A stretch of 64,000 nt of DNA, from positions 186,001 to 250,000 of the forward strand of contig JAITLR010000013.1 of assembly GCA_031277805.1 (NCBI GenBank), given 5' to 3'. Positions 37,438 to 46,749 of the stretch are shown here, one piece after another. Every line of letters begins with the position of its first letter. Within the stretch, counting starts at the first letter, position 1. The notes under the pieces are model-generated. The model did not search any database. It had not been told where the DNA came from and saw only the letters and a program-made list of their open reading frames with translations. This DNA is from Comamonas sp. Its GTDB lineage: Bacteria > Pseudomonadota > Gammaproteobacteria > Burkholderiales > Burkholderiaceae_C. The translations under genes and the position numbers were made by a program.

Positions 37438-38976
37438 ATGTCCGATCAACTCATTATTTTTGACACCACTTTGCGCGATGGCGAGCAATCGCCTGGAGCC
37501 TCCATGACGCGCGATGAGAAGCTGCGTATTGCGCGCCAGCTGGAACGCCTGAAGGTGGATGTGATCGAGGCGGGTTTTGCGGCGGCGTCGAATGGCGACT
37601 TCGAATCCATTCAGGGGATTGCCCGTACCATCAAGGACTCCACGGTGTGTTCGCTCTCACGTGCCAATGACCGGGATATTGCGCGTGCCGCCGAGGCCCT
37701 GAAGGGGGCCAATCGCGCGCGGATTCACACCTTCATTGCCACCAGCCCGCTGCACATGGAGAAAAAGCTGCGCATGACACCCGAGCAGGTGCTGGAGCAG
37801 GCCAAGCAGGCGGTGCGCTTTGGTCGCAATCTGATCGAAGACATCGAGTTCAGTGCCGAAGACGGCTACCGCAGCGAACCCGATTTTCTGGCTCGTGTGA
37901 TCGAGGCGGTGATCAAGGAAGGGGCTACCACAATCAACGTGCCTGATACGGTGGGCTATGCGATTCCCGAGCTGTACGGTGAATTCATTCGCAATCTGCG
38001 CGAGCGCGTACCCAACAGCGACAAGGCTGTCTGGTCCGTGCATTGCCACAACGACCTGGGCATGGCCGTTGCCAACTCGTTGGCCGGTGTGAAGATTGGC
38101 GGCGCGCGCCAGATCGAGTGCACGATCAATGGTCTGGGTGAGCGTGCAGGCAACTGCTCACTGGAAGAGGTGGTCATGGCCATCAAGACCCGCAAGGACT
38201 ATTTCGGGCTGGAGGTGAACATAGACACCCAGCACATCGTGGCCGCCAGCCGCATGGTCAGTCAGACCACGGGCTTCGTGGTGCAGCCCAACAAGGCGGT
38301 GGTTGGGGCCAATGCCTTTGCCCATGCTTCCGGAATTCATCAGGACGGAGTGCTCAAGGCGCGTGACACTTACGAAATCATGCGTGCGGAGGATGTGGGC
38401 TGGAGCGCCAACAAGATCGTGCTGGGCAAGCTCAGCGGCCGCAATGCCTTCAAGCAGCGTCTGCAGGAGTTGGGGGTGGAGCTGGACAGCGAGGCGGCCA
38501 TCAACCAGGCCTTTGCCCGCTTCAAGGAGCTGGCCGACCGCAAGAGCGAGATTTTCGATGAGGACATCTTGGCGCTGGTGAATGTGGATGGCGCGCAGCA
38601 TCATGAAAATCAGTTCCAGTTCATTTCGCTGGCTCAGCAAAGTGAGACTGGCGAGCGTCCACAGGCCACCATCGTGTTCAGCAACGAAGGGCGCGAGATC
38701 AAGGCGAGCTCTGAAGGCAATGGCCCTGTGGATGCCTCGTTCAAGGCAATTGAATCCGAGGTCCAAAGCGGTGCCGAGATGGTGCTGTACTCCGTCAATG
38801 CCATCAGCGGATCGACAGAGAGCCAAGGGGAGGTCACTGTGCGTCTGCAGCGTAGCGGCCGCGTGGTCAACGGTGTAGGGGCGGACCCCGATATTGTGGT
38901 GGCTTCTGCCAAGGCATATCTGAGCGCTCTTAACAAATTGCACAGCAATATGGAAATTGTGGCTGCACAAGGTTGA
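37438..38976 (+). CDS. leuA: 2-isopropylmalate synthase (short form, Escherichia-type)
   Basis: A 512-residue enzyme beginning [20 protein letters not shown]. It has the metal-binding [16 protein letters not shown], the [17 protein letters not shown] motif and a C-terminal leucine-binding regulatory domain ending in AYLSALNKL. It belongs to the other LeuA subfamily from its neighbour and shares little sequence with it. It might be an ordinary isoenzyme or serve a related 2-keto acid; sequence alone does not decide, although the SHCHND and [11 protein letters not shown] motifs are those of true isopropylmalate synthases. It ends in a strong terminator. Confidence 0.92.
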   Translation: MSDQLIIFDTTLRDGEQSPGASMTRDEKLRIARQLERLKVDVIEAGFAAASNGDFESIQGIARTIKDSTVCSLSRANDRDIARAAEALKGANRARIHTFIATSPLHMEKKLRMTPEQVLEQAKQAVRFGRNLIEDIEFSAEDGYRSEPDFLARVIEAVIKEGATTINVPDTVGYAIPELYGEFIRNLRERVPNSDKAVWSVHCHNDLGMAVANSLAGVKIGGARQIECTINGLGERAGNCSLEEVVMAIKTRKDYFGLEVNIDTQHIVAASRMVSQTTGFVVQPNKAVVGANAFAHASGIHQDGVLKARDTYEIMRAEDVGWSANKIVLGKLSGRNAFKQRLQELGVELDSEAAINQAFARFKELADRKSEIFDEDILALVNVDGAQHHENQFQFISLAQQSETGERPQATIVFSNEGREIKASSEGNGPVDASFKAIESEVQSGAEMVLYSVNAISGSTESQGEVTVRLQRSGRVVNGVGADPDIVVASAKAYLSALNKLHSNMEIVAAQG

Positions 38977-39009
38977 GTACAGGATTTATAATTTCACTCA
39001 GATTATCGA

Positions 39010-39048
39010 AAAAGTTGTGCAAGTGCTTGTCACTTCACAACTTTTTTG
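39010..39048 (+). terminator. Terminator of the second leuA
   Basis: AAGTTGTG pairs with CACAACTT and an inner AAGTG/CACTT adds to the stem; TTTTTTG follows. Confidence 0.85.
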
Positions 39049-39088
39049 ATTGAATTAAATCATTACACCTTGTTGTCTGGGGTATCTC

Positions 39089-40321
39089 ATGCAGCTGCTC
39101 AGTTCCTTTCGCCTTGCCAAGCTTCCTCAACTGATGTCTGTGGCACTTCTCAGTTGTGTTCTGGCCGCTCCGGCAGCGCATGCTGCCGGGGGTAAAAAGG
39201 AAGTCAAAAAGCCGGTTGCGGCGGCTTCAGCCAAGAAAGCTGCAACCAAGGAGTCGGCAGCCAAGGGTAAGGTGGTGGCGGATGCCAAGTCGGCCAAGAC
39301 TGGTCGGGGTGCTAAGGCAGAAAAGCCCGGCCGAGGCAAGGCTGAAAAAGCCAGCGTGGCGGCTGTCGGCAAGCGCGGCAGCAAGACGGCTATCGCCAAG
39401 GCTGAGCGCGCAGAACGCGCCTCAGGTAAAAAACATCTGGTGCGTGCAGGCGCTGCTGCGCTGGCGGCAGCAGCGATTGCAGCCCCGGTCGAGCCTGCTC
39501 GCCTGTCCTACGGGCAGATGGCGGGTTTGCATTCGGTGAGTGATCCTCTGGATCTGCAATCCAGTGTGGCATATGTGATCGATCAAGATACGCATGAAGT
39601 GCTGTTGAGCAAGAACGATCAGGCTGTGCTGCCCATTGCATCGCTGACCAAGCTGATGACGGGTCTGCTGATCGCGCAAGCGCGCTTGCCCATGGACGAG
39701 ATGATCACCATCACCCAGGATGATGTGGATACGGAAAAGCACAGTAGCTCGCGCTTGCGCGTGGGCACGACGCTGAGCCGTTCCGAGATGATGCATCTGG
39801 CCCTGATGTCCAGCGAGAACCGCGCAGCCCACGCGTTGGGTCGTACTTATCCAGGCGGTCTGGCTCAGTTTGTGCAACAGATGAACGCCAAGGCGCGTCA
39901 ACTGGGCATGAAAGATACGCGCTATGTGGAGCCAACCGGTCTGTCCAGCAGCAATCAGTCCAGTGCCCGTGACTTGGCTTTGCTGGTTGGAGTCGCCCAT
40001 GGCGAACCTTTGATGCGTGAATATTCCACTTCCCCTGGCTATGAAGTGGCTGTGGGCCGCCGTACATTGCAGTTCAACAATACCAACCGTCTGGTCAAGA
40101 GTGACAACTGGGACATCGGTCTGCAAAAGACTGGCTATATTTCCGAGGCGGGGCGCTGCCTGGTGATGCAGGCTCAGGTGTCGGGCCGCAAGCTCATCAT
40201 GGTGTTCCTGGATTCGGCGGGTAAATTCAGCCGCCTGGCCGACGCAGAGCGTGTGCGTCATTGGGTGGAGGGCATGGGCCCAACAGCCAGTACCACCATC
40301 GCGCAGCGTATTCGCGGCTGA
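39089..40321 (+). CDS. D-alanyl-D-alanine endopeptidase, PBP7-like, with a Lys/Ala-rich linker
   Basis: A 410-residue serine peptidase of the S11 family. After a signal peptide (VALLSCVLAAPAAHA) comes a basic, Lys/Ala-rich region (about residues 35-115) like histone H1 tails. The catalytic domain has SxxK as S185-L-T-K188, SxN as S242-E-N, and K347-T-G. Such enzymes cut or trim cross-linked peptidoglycan peptides in the periplasm. The extra basic region might bind acidic wall or lipopolysaccharide; that is inference. A bidirectional terminator follows. Confidence 0.88.
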   Translation: MQLLSSFRLAKLPQLMSVALLSCVLAAPAAHAAGGKKEVKKPVAAASAKKAATKESAAKGKVVADAKSAKTGRGAKAEKPGRGKAEKASVAAVGKRGSKTAIAKAERAERASGKKHLVRAGAAALAAAAIAAPVEPARLSYGQMAGLHSVSDPLDLQSSVAYVIDQDTHEVLLSKNDQAVLPIASLTKLMTGLLIAQARLPMDEMITITQDDVDTEKHSSSRLRVGTTLSRSEMMHLALMSSENRAAHALGRTYPGGLAQFVQQMNAKARQLGMKDTRYVEPTGLSSSNQSSARDLALLVGVAHGEPLMREYSTSPGYEVAVGRRTLQFNNTNRLVKSDNWDIGLQKTGYISEAGRCLVMQAQVSGRKLIMVFLDSAGKFSRLADAERVRHWVEGMGPTASTTIAQRIRG

Positions 40322-40340
40322 TTTCGGATCAGCGCATTGG

Positions 40341-40366
40341 AAAAGCCACCTTCGGGTGGCTTTTTT
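40341..40366. terminator. Bidirectional terminator between pbpG-like and IclR genes
   Basis: AAAAGCCACC, TTCG loop, then GGTGGCTTTTTT. The stem is perfect and usable in both directions for the two convergent genes. Confidence 0.88.
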
Positions 40367-40423
40367 ATATCAAATCGACCTGAGACGCTTACTGGAAAAG
40401 CGTAGTGCGCTATGAAATGAATA

Positions 40424-41254
40424 TCAGCTCTGATGGTGGTTGCGGTTGTAAGTGGATGCTGTCGAGGGGCTTGAGCGCTGGCTGCTGTAACCCAGGGCTT
40501 CCGAGATTTCCTGGACGGTAGCTTGCAGCTTGGGAGCCCAGCTTTCATCGAGGCGATCTGCGGGAGCAGAGATGGACAGGCCTGCAATCAGCTTGTTTTG
40601 ATCATCATGAATGCCGGCTGCCATGCAGCGCACGCCCAACTCCAGTTCCTCGTTGTCACGGGCAATGCCGTATTGGCGTACTTTTTCCAGCTCGTGCTCC
40701 AGTTCACCGAGTTGAGTGATGCTGAAGTGTGTCTTGCCAGGGAGGCCCGTGCGGGTGGCGTAGGCGCGCACTTGCTGCGAGTCATCGGCTGCCAGAAACA
40801 ATTTGCCATTGGATGTCAGGTGCAGAGGAGCATGGCCACCAATGGCGCGCACCACCTGCATGCCCGAGCGCTCGCTATAGGCGCGCTCCACATAGACGAT
40901 TTCATCGCCCTGGCGTACAGACAGGCTGACGGGCTGTTGAATCAGCTTGTAGAGCTGACGCATGGGGGGAAGCGCAACCTCGCGCACGTTCAGGCGGGCT
41001 TTGACCAGGTTGCCCAGTTCCAGAAAGCGCATACCCAGTCGATAGCTGCCCGATTCGGGGCGGTCCACAAAGCGGCCCAGAGCCAGATCGTTGAGGATGC
41101 GGTGGGTCGTGGAGGGGTGCAGGCCTGTGCGTTCGCTGATTTCCTTCAAAGAAACCGCCTCCTCACGCGATGCCAGCACGTCAATCAACGTGAACATGCG
41201 TTCCAGAACCTGGACGCTAGGCTTTGCGGAGGCCGAGAGGTCGTCTTTTTTCAT
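40424..41254 (-). CDS. IclR family transcriptional regulator
   Basis: A 276-residue regulator. The N-terminal winged helix-turn-helix reads VSLKEISERTGLHPSTTHRILNDL, and the C-terminal IclR effector domain has LTSNGKLFLA and the Cys-containing GVRCMAAGI segment, then GLSISAPADRL. Its ligand and targets are unknown; no catabolic operon lies next to it. The ATG at 41254 (MKKDDLSASAKPS) was chosen over an upstream frame that is not family-like. Confidence 0.88.
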   Translation of the reverse strand: MKKDDLSASAKPSVQVLERMFTLIDVLASREEAVSLKEISERTGLHPSTTHRILNDLALGRFVDRPESGSYRLGMRFLELGNLVKARLNVREVALPPMRQLYKLIQQPVSLSVRQGDEIVYVERAYSERSGMQVVRAIGGHAPLHLTSNGKLFLAADDSQQVRAYATRTGLPGKTHFSITQLGELEHELEKVRQYGIARDNEELELGVRCMAAGIHDDQNKLIAGLSISAPADRLDESWAPKLQATVQEISEALGYSSQRSSPSTASTYNRNHHQS

Positions 41255-41369
41255 ACGGTGGAAATACGTTGCGGGATGAGCGCATTCTAGCGGTAGCAAT
41301 CGCTGCGCAGCCATGTCGTCTGCTCATATCTGCATGCGGCGAGCATTGGGGCGGGGCGCTGCAATATTG

Positions 41370-42125
41370 CTAGCGTTTGCGGCTTTGCTGGTCCACGCGC
41401 TGCCAACGCTCGCCGCAGCGGATTTCGTGCGGGAGAAAGCTGGCCTTGTAGTTCATCTTCGGGCTCTCGGCGATCCAGTAGCCCAGATAGACATATGGCA
41501 GATTCATGGCGCGGGCCTGATCAATCTGCCACAGCACGTTGTAGGTGCCGTAGCTGGCATGGTCTTCGGGGTCGTAGAAGGTGTAGACCGCGGACAGACC
41601 GTCTTCGAGCACATCCAGAATCGATAGCATTTTGAGCGTGCCTGGCTGGCCGTCTGCTGTGGGCTCTCGAAATTCGACCAGTCGAGAGTTGACGCGGCTT
41701 TGAAGCAGAAACTGGGTGTATTGGTCAACGCTATCGTGGTCCATGCCGCCGCCGCTGTGGCGATGCTGCTGGTAGCGTAGATAAAGTTGGTAATGCTCGT
41801 CCGAGTAATGCAGTCGCTGTGTGGATGTGATCAGGCCGGCATGTTGGGTGGCGGCGCGGCGTTGGCTGCGGTTGGGGTGAAATTCGGCGGCGAGGATGCG
41901 TAGAGGAATGCAGGCATGGCAGCCATCGCAATATGGTCTGTAGGTGAACATGCCGCTGCGTCGAAACCCGAGGTTGACCAGCTCCGAGTAGGCCGGGTTT
42001 TGAATGAGGTGGCTGGGGGTTGCAACCTGGGAACGTGCCAATCGTCCAGGCAGATAGCTGCAAGGGTAGGCTGCAGTCGCGTAAAACTGCAGGGCCTGCA
42101 AGGGAAGTTCGTTCGGGTGCGTCAT
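41370..42125 (-). CDS. bpt: Leucyltransferase Bpt (arginyl-tRNA-protein transferase homologue)
   Basis: A 251-residue protein with the family's N-terminal Cys block ([32 protein letters not shown]) and C-terminal [17 protein letters not shown]. Bpt enzymes attach Leu to proteins starting with Asp or Glu, marking them for ClpS/ClpAP. The start at 42125 is two bases after the aat stop, so the two N-degron enzymes are coupled. Confidence 0.93.
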   Translation of the reverse strand: MTHPNELPLQALQFYATAAYPCSYLPGRLARSQVATPSHLIQNPAYSELVNLGFRRSGMFTYRPYCDGCHACIPLRILAAEFHPNRSQRRAATQHAGLITSTQRLHYSDEHYQLYLRYQQHRHSGGGMDHDSVDQYTQFLLQSRVNSRLVEFREPTADGQPGTLKMLSILDVLEDGLSAVYTFYDPEDHASYGTYNVLWQIDQARAMNLPYVYLGYWIAESPKMNYKASFLPHEIRCGERWQRVDQQSRKR

Positions 42126-42127
42126 GT

Positions 42128-42916
42128 TCAGGCCGGGGCAGCTGGCAATGGTGCGTGAGTCTGCTGGGTATCGGCTTGCGGCCCAAGCAGCTGATTCCAG
42201 TATACGGAGCTGAACTGCCATTGCATATCGGTTCGTTGACGCTGCTGCTCGACAATCGCGGCAAATTCCGAGCGCGCTATTTCGCGCCCTCCCATGAAGG
42301 AGAGGTGAGCGGTGGCTTGCTGGCAGTCGATCTGAGGCACATCCTGGGCCCGGCACAACGCAACCAGTGCAGACAAGGCAATCTTCGAGGCGTCACTTTG
42401 CAGTGAAAACATGGACTCGCCGAACACGGCGCGACCCAACGCGACACAGTACAGACCGCCGACCAGCCTGTCGTTGACCCAGGTCTCAATGCTATGCGCA
42501 GCCCCCTGGCGGTGTAGCTCGCTGTAGGCATCCACAATGCTTTGCACGATCCAGGTGCCGCTTTGGCCTTCCCGAGGTGTTTGAGCGCAGTGCTGCATCA
42601 CCGTGGAAAAATCGGTGTTAATGCGGATTTCGCAACCTGGGGTGTCTCTGAATTTCTGCAATGCCTTGCGCAGGCTGCGGCGCAGGCGAAATTCCTGTGG
42701 GTGAAGCACCATGCGGGGATTGGGTGACCACCACAGAACAGGCTGGCCTTCGCTGAACCAGGGGAATATCCCCTGACCGTAGGCCAAGCGCAGGTGTGCC
42801 GCATCCAGGGTATTGCCAGCAGCGAGCAGGCCGGGGATGGGGTCCTGGTCACCCCAGGTGGTATCGATAGGTGGAAATTCCTGTGTGGGCAGCAGCCAGG
42901 GCAGGGCATGTGTCAT
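42128..42916 (-). CDS. aat: Leucyl/phenylalanyl-tRNA-protein transferase
   Basis: A 262-residue protein with the Aat signature [42 protein letters not shown], visible in separate blocks, and [36 protein letters not shown] and [13 protein letters not shown]. It adds Leu or Phe to proteins with N-terminal Lys or Arg. It is the first gene of the aat-bpt unit. Confidence 0.95.
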   Translation of the reverse strand: MTHALPWLLPTQEFPPIDTTWGDQDPIPGLLAAGNTLDAAHLRLAYGQGIFPWFSEGQPVLWWSPNPRMVLHPQEFRLRRSLRKALQKFRDTPGCEIRINTDFSTVMQHCAQTPREGQSGTWIVQSIVDAYSELHRQGAAHSIETWVNDRLVGGLYCVALGRAVFGESMFSLQSDASKIALSALVALCRAQDVPQIDCQQATAHLSFMGGREIARSEFAAIVEQQRQRTDMQWQFSSVYWNQLLGPQADTQQTHAPLPAAPA

Positions 42917-43140
42917 GAATGGGTGGAAAGCGTGAATTCTTCCCAGTCTTGCACAGCTTTGGGCTGTGGCAAGAGAGGGGAGCTGGGGTGTTTCACCAAT
43001 GGGTCATTGAGGTGAGTAGAACTCCTACGTGTCGAACTCTTTTCGTGGGACAAGAGCCAGAGGTAGACTGGGTTAACTTGGGTTTGTTGGCTGCGGGATG
43101 CATGCAATGGCTGTGTGCACTGCAGACAGAGGAGGCGGAA

Positions 43141-43458
43141 ATGGCTTTTAAGTTTTTCAGCTTTGGTTTCTCTGAGCCCCGGTACATCCGCCGTACGAGG
43201 GCTTATTTGCAGGAAGCTCGCATGGCTGTGCTTGAGCATTCCATCGCGGCCGAGTATTACCAGTCATCGGCTCAGATGTATGCGGAGCGGGCGGCCCGGC
43301 TCGAAGAAGAGTTGCGGTTGTGGGAGGCTGGTGACCTGCATCATGTGCCAGAGGTTCCTCATCGCTATTCTGCGACCTCGCATATCACGGCAGCCAAGCC
43401 CGTGATCATGGATGCTCCTCAGGTATCTCCTGCCGTGGGGGTGGTGCGAGCCGCGTGA
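43141..43458 (+). CDS. Small hypothetical protein
   Basis: A 105-residue frame with GGAGGCGGAA just before the ATG. It starts MAFKFFSFGFSEPRYIRRTR, has a charged helical centre (MYAERAARLEEELRLWEAG) that may form a coiled coil, and a low-complexity C-terminus. There is no signal peptide or membrane segment. I do not recognise the family. The strong ribosome-binding site and codon usage in keeping with its neighbours support it as a real gene. It ends at a terminator shared with the tRNA array. Confidence 0.6.
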   Translation: MAFKFFSFGFSEPRYIRRTRAYLQEARMAVLEHSIAAEYYQSSAQMYAERAARLEEELRLWEAGDLHHVPEVPHRYSATSHITAAKPVIMDAPQVSPAVGVVRAA

Positions 43459-43476
43459 TGGCTGCTGAAAAAGAAA

Positions 43477-43506
43477 AAGCCCGCATGCATTGCATGTGGG
43501 CTTTTA
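43477..43506. terminator. Bidirectional terminator between hypothetical gene and tRNA array
   Basis: AAAGCCCGCATGC pairs with GCATGTGGGCTTT across ATT, with A and T tracts outside. Confidence 0.85.
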
Positions 43507-43508
43507 TT

Positions 43509-43584
43509 TGGCTCCTCAACCTGGGCTCGAACCAGGGACCTACGGATTAACAGTCCGGCGCTCTACCGACTGAGCTATTGAGGA
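43509..43584 (-). tRNA. tRNA-Asn (GTT), copy 1
   Basis: A 76-nt cloverleaf on the minus strand including an encoded CCA. The acceptor is TCCTCAA with TTGAGGA, the anticodon loop CTGTTAA gives GTT (Asn), and the T-arm has GGTTCGAGCC. It is identical to the next two copies. Confidence 0.97.
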
Positions 43585-43632
43585 AGATGTCGGTTTGACA
43601 GTGCCTTGAGCGATTGCAAGGCGTTTAAATTC

Positions 43633-43708
43633 TGGCTCCTCAACCTGGGCTCGAACCAGGGACCTACGGATTAACAGTCCGGCGCTCTACCGACTGAGCT
43701 ATTGAGGA
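43633..43708 (-). tRNA. tRNA-Asn (GTT), copy 2
   Basis: Identical in sequence to copy 1, 124 bases upstream in the transcript direction, with an encoded CCA. Confidence 0.97.
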
Positions 43709-43756
43709 AAATGTCGGTTTGACAATGCCTTGAGCGATTGCAAGGCGTTTAAATTT

Positions 43757-43832
43757 TGGCTCCTCAACCTGGGCTCGAACCAGGGACCTACGGATTAACA
43801 GTCCGGCGCTCTACCGACTGAGCTATTGAGGA
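43757..43832 (-). tRNA. tRNA-Asn (GTT), copy 3
   Basis: Identical to copies 1 and 2. It is the first gene of the leftward array; a TATAAT on the minus strand (43843-43850 region) probably drives all three. The 48-base spacers are nearly identical, so the array arose by tandem duplication of a 124-bp unit. Confidence 0.97.
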
Positions 43833-44060
43833 AGAAGACCTAGATTATAGGGTGTAAAACGAGCCTCGAAAGAAGCCTGCCAGAATTTCATGAAAATTTA
43901 TCAGGAGTTGCGCTGAAGCCTTGCATGTGGCCTGGGGCGGTGGCATCGCGCTATGCTTTTCAGAGGCAGCGGCTTCTAAGGGGTCGATGCCTTTCTTTCA
44001 TATATAGAAGCCTCAGTCTGTTGCCTGGGCAGCCTTGGGGCAAGGTTGATCATTAAAGTC

Positions 44061-44600
44061 ATGACGATTCGCACAATTTTGAAGATGGGTGATCCTCGTT
44101 TGCTGCGCACAGCCAAGCCGGTAACCGAGTTCGATACGGATGCATTGCATCTATTGCTCAAGGACTTGCTAGATACCATGCATGCGGCAAATGGCGCAGG
44201 CTTGGCTGCTCCCCAGATTGGAGAAGACCTGCAGATGGTGGTCTTTGGTTCCGGTCAAGTGAACCCCCGGTATCCGGATGCTCCAGTGGTACCCCGCACG
44301 GTACTCATCAATCCTGTCATTGCGCCTATTGGAGATGAGGAACAGTTGGATTGGGAGGGTTGCCTTTCCGTACCTGGCATGCGTGGCATGGTTCCGCGTT
44401 GGAACAAGGTGCGCTACACCGGCTTCGATATTTATGGGGATGCCATCGATCGCACGGTAGAGGGGTTTCATGCACGCGTGGTACAGCATGAGTGCGATCA
44501 TCTCTGGGGCAAGCTCTATCCCATGCGCATGCGCGATTTCGCCCAGTTTGGCTTTACCGATGTCCTGTTTCCTGGGATTGCCGCATCTGAAGATGACTGA
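44061..44600 (+). CDS. def: Peptide deformylase
   Basis: A 179-residue metalloenzyme with all three motifs: [19 protein letters not shown] and HECDHLWG. It removes the formyl group from new proteins. The ATG at 44061 ([15 protein letters not shown]) was chosen over a TTG five codons upstream. It is next to no other translation gene here and is probably a second def copy, since the main one usually sits beside fmt. Confidence 0.95.
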   Translation: MTIRTILKMGDPRLLRTAKPVTEFDTDALHLLLKDLLDTMHAANGAGLAAPQIGEDLQMVVFGSGQVNPRYPDAPVVPRTVLINPVIAPIGDEEQLDWEGCLSVPGMRGMVPRWNKVRYTGFDIYGDAIDRTVEGFHARVVQHECDHLWGKLYPMRMRDFAQFGFTDVLFPGIAASEDD

Positions 44601-44832
44601 AGCAGGCGAACGGTGGCAGAGCTTTTGCGCAATTCAGCGACGCAGTGCTGGTGACTGGCGGTGCAGATCCTTGCAATAGCCAAGATTTTTACTGCGATAT
44701 AGCGCCTTGTATCAGTTGGGGACTTTGGATTGCGCCCCCGGAGGCGCTTTTTCTCAGGAAATTCACTTGATTGGAGGCCTGGAAATCAGGGGAAACCATG
44801 GGTTTTCCCTTGGAGAGGTTCTTGTCAGCACT

Positions 44833-44854
44833 TTGTATACAAAACTGTAGACAA
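44833..44854. promoter_or_regulatory. Two adjacent operator-like palindromes
   Basis: A perfect 10-bp palindrome TTGTATACAA (44833-44842) is followed after two bases by CTGTAGACAA (44845-44854), a near copy. Their centres are 12 bp apart. The pattern resembles sites for GntR-type regulators. No such regulator gene is nearby. Confidence 0.45.
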
Positions 44855-44977
44855 TTTTGGTCTGCTGAGAACGTACAGTCTCGACATCATGACCTAAAGG
44901 GTATGACTTTGATAGCGCAATGGAATGGCTTGTCGCATCGGGCCGCTTCAGGAGCTTTCAAGGGTTGATGTCTGTAG

Positions 44978-45038
44978 CCAGGGTAGAGAGCGGTTGCTTC
45001 TCCCGCCACGTAGCTCAAGAGCCGTGAGCAAGCCCTGG
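44978..45038 (+). ncRNA. Candidate riboswitch upstream of a xanthine/urate-type permease
   Basis: A 61-base segment closed by CCAGGG/CCCTGG. Inside, CACG pairs with CGTG around GCT-CAAG-AGC, and GCGG can pair with CCGC; an alternative stem pairs GGTTGCT with AGCAAGCC. It lies 135 bases before the permease start. NMT1 (xanthine-I) riboswitches are known upstream of such permeases in proteobacteria, so that class is the first to test. The consensus was not available to confirm it. Confidence 0.5.
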
Positions 45039-45172
45039 TCGGCAGGTGAAGGCGCCGCTTTGGCTGTTGTCTGTTCGGATGGCAGCGATTTCGCGTGCAA
45101 ATTACAAAAGTATTGAGTTAGAGAAAAGGCCGTTCGAGCCTTGGTCAGCAGGAAGAGCATTAGGAGACAGCG

Positions 45173-46663
45173 ATGAACGAGCAATCCGGATCATCAACAA
45201 ACACAGGCGTTCAGCGTCCCGAGGACGAGAATCTCGGTTTTACGGCCAACTTGATGTATGGCCTGCAGCATGTGCTGACCATGTATGGCGGCATTGTGGC
45301 TGTGCCGTTGATTGTGGCGGAAGCAGCGGGCATGTCTGCTGCAGATGCAGGTTTGCTGGTGACTGCCTGCCTGTTCATGGGCGGTGTTGCCACTCTGCTG
45401 CAGACTTTGGGCATTCCTTTCTTCGGCTGCCGTCTGCCCCTGGTGCAAGGCGTGTCGTTTGCAGGCGTGGCCACCATGGTCAGCATTTTGCATACCGGTG
45501 GTGGCATGCAAGGCGTGTTGGGAGCCGTCATGTACGCCTCGGTCCTGGGGCTGATCATTGCGCCGGTTTTCTCGCGCATCACCAAGTTTTTCCCGCCTCT
45601 GGTCAATGGTTGCGTGATCACGGTGATCGGCATGTCGCTGATGCCTGTGGCGGCGCATTGGGCCATGGGTGGCAATGCCAAGTCTGCTGATTACGGCAGC
45701 ATGGGCAATATCGGTCTGGCTGGCCTGTCGCTGTTCATGGTGCTGCTGTTCAGCAAGCTGGGTAACGCTATGCTGTCACGCCTGTCGATTCTTGTGGCGA
45801 TCGTGGTGGGTACGATCACGGCGGTGTTCATCGGCAAGGCTGATTTCTCGCAGGTGTTCAACGGCCCCATCTTTGCCGTCCCTACACCTTTGCATTTCGG
45901 CTGGCCTACCTTTGACATGGCCGCCACCATTTCCATGTTCATCGTGATCCTGGTGATCCTGGTGGAAACCTCGGCCGACGTGCTGGCCGTTGGTGAAATC
46001 GTGGACAGCCCCGTGGACGGCCGCCGTCTGGGCGATGGTCTGCGTGCCGACATGCTGTCCAGCATCGTGGCTCCCATCTTCGGTGGCTTCACACAGAGCG
46101 CCTTTGCCCAGAACGTGGGCCTGGTGGCAGTGACTGGCATCAAGAGCCGCTTTGTCGTGGCCTTCTCCGGCCTGATCCTGATCGTATTTGGCGTGCTGCC
46201 TGTGATGGGCCGCATCGTGGCTTGCGTTCCTCCTTCCGTGCTGGGTGGTGCCGGTCTGGTGTTGTTCGGTACCGTGGCTGCCAGCGGCATTCGTACCCTG
46301 GCCAAGGTGGAATACACCAACAACATGAATCTGATCATCGTGGCCACTTCCGTGAGCGCGGGTCTGCTGCCGGTGGTGGCCCCCAAGTTCTATGACCACT
46401 TCCCCGCATGGTTCGCCACGATTTTCCACTCCGGTATCAGCGCGACGGCTTTGGTGGCCGTGACCTTGAATCTGGTCTACAACCACTTCAAGCAAGGCAA
46501 CACAGATCAACCCTCCGTGTTTGAGGCTGGCTATGGCCGTGCCCTGAGCGAGCATGTGCTGGAAATGCTGGCCGATGGCGACCGCGTTGAAGGTGGCAAG
46601 GTCTACGACAAGGACGGCAAGGAAGTGCCGATCATTGCCGCCAAGCCAGCCCACGGACATTAA
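45173..46663 (+). CDS. NCS2 family nucleobase permease (xanthine/urate type)
   Basis: A 496-residue inner-membrane protein with about 12-14 hydrophobic segments. It has YGLQHVLTMYGGIVAVPLIV at the start, the substrate motif VETSADVLAVGEIVD and the FGGFTQSAFAQNVGLVAVTG segment. The ETSAD form resembles xanthine and urate transporters (PucJ/XanQ/UacT) rather than uracil carriers. It takes up a purine by proton symport. It appears monocistronic, with a long structured leader and a terminator at 46713-46748. Confidence 0.9.
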   Translation: MNEQSGSSTNTGVQRPEDENLGFTANLMYGLQHVLTMYGGIVAVPLIVAEAAGMSAADAGLLVTACLFMGGVATLLQTLGIPFFGCRLPLVQGVSFAGVATMVSILHTGGGMQGVLGAVMYASVLGLIIAPVFSRITKFFPPLVNGCVITVIGMSLMPVAAHWAMGGNAKSADYGSMGNIGLAGLSLFMVLLFSKLGNAMLSRLSILVAIVVGTITAVFIGKADFSQVFNGPIFAVPTPLHFGWPTFDMAATISMFIVILVILVETSADVLAVGEIVDSPVDGRRLGDGLRADMLSSIVAPIFGGFTQSAFAQNVGLVAVTGIKSRFVVAFSGLILIVFGVLPVMGRIVACVPPSVLGGAGLVLFGTVAASGIRTLAKVEYTNNMNLIIVATSVSAGLLPVVAPKFYDHFPAWFATIFHSGISATALVAVTLNLVYNHFKQGNTDQPSVFEAGYGRALSEHVLEMLADGDRVEGGKVYDKDGKEVPIIAAKPAHGH

Positions 46664-46712
46664 GCGAATACTGCAAGTGCGCGCGGTGGGGCTGGACCCC
46701 GTCGTGATTGAT

Positions 46713-46748
46713 ACCGCTATCCCACACAAATGGGATAGCGGTTTTTTT
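46713..46748 (+). terminator. Terminator of the purine permease
   Basis: ACCGCTATCCCA pairs perfectly with TGGGATAGCGGT and is followed by TTTTTTT. Confidence 0.92.
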
Positions 46749-46749
46749 A

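Larger units (their letters stand above)
44601..45172 (+). promoter_or_regulatory. Long regulatory region upstream of the purine permease
   Basis: About 570 bases with no credible gene. It holds a pair of operator-like palindromes (44833-44854) and a compact structured RNA (44978-45038), described separately. Confidence 0.5.

Noticed and set aside
43509..43832. Regularly spaced repeats resembling a CRISPR array
   Set aside because: The repeats are 76-nt tRNA-Asn genes and the spacers are nearly identical to each other.
44866..44876. CTGAGAACGT match to the end of the 168-bp repeat
   Set aside because: Only about ten bases match and there is no partner inverted repeat nearby.
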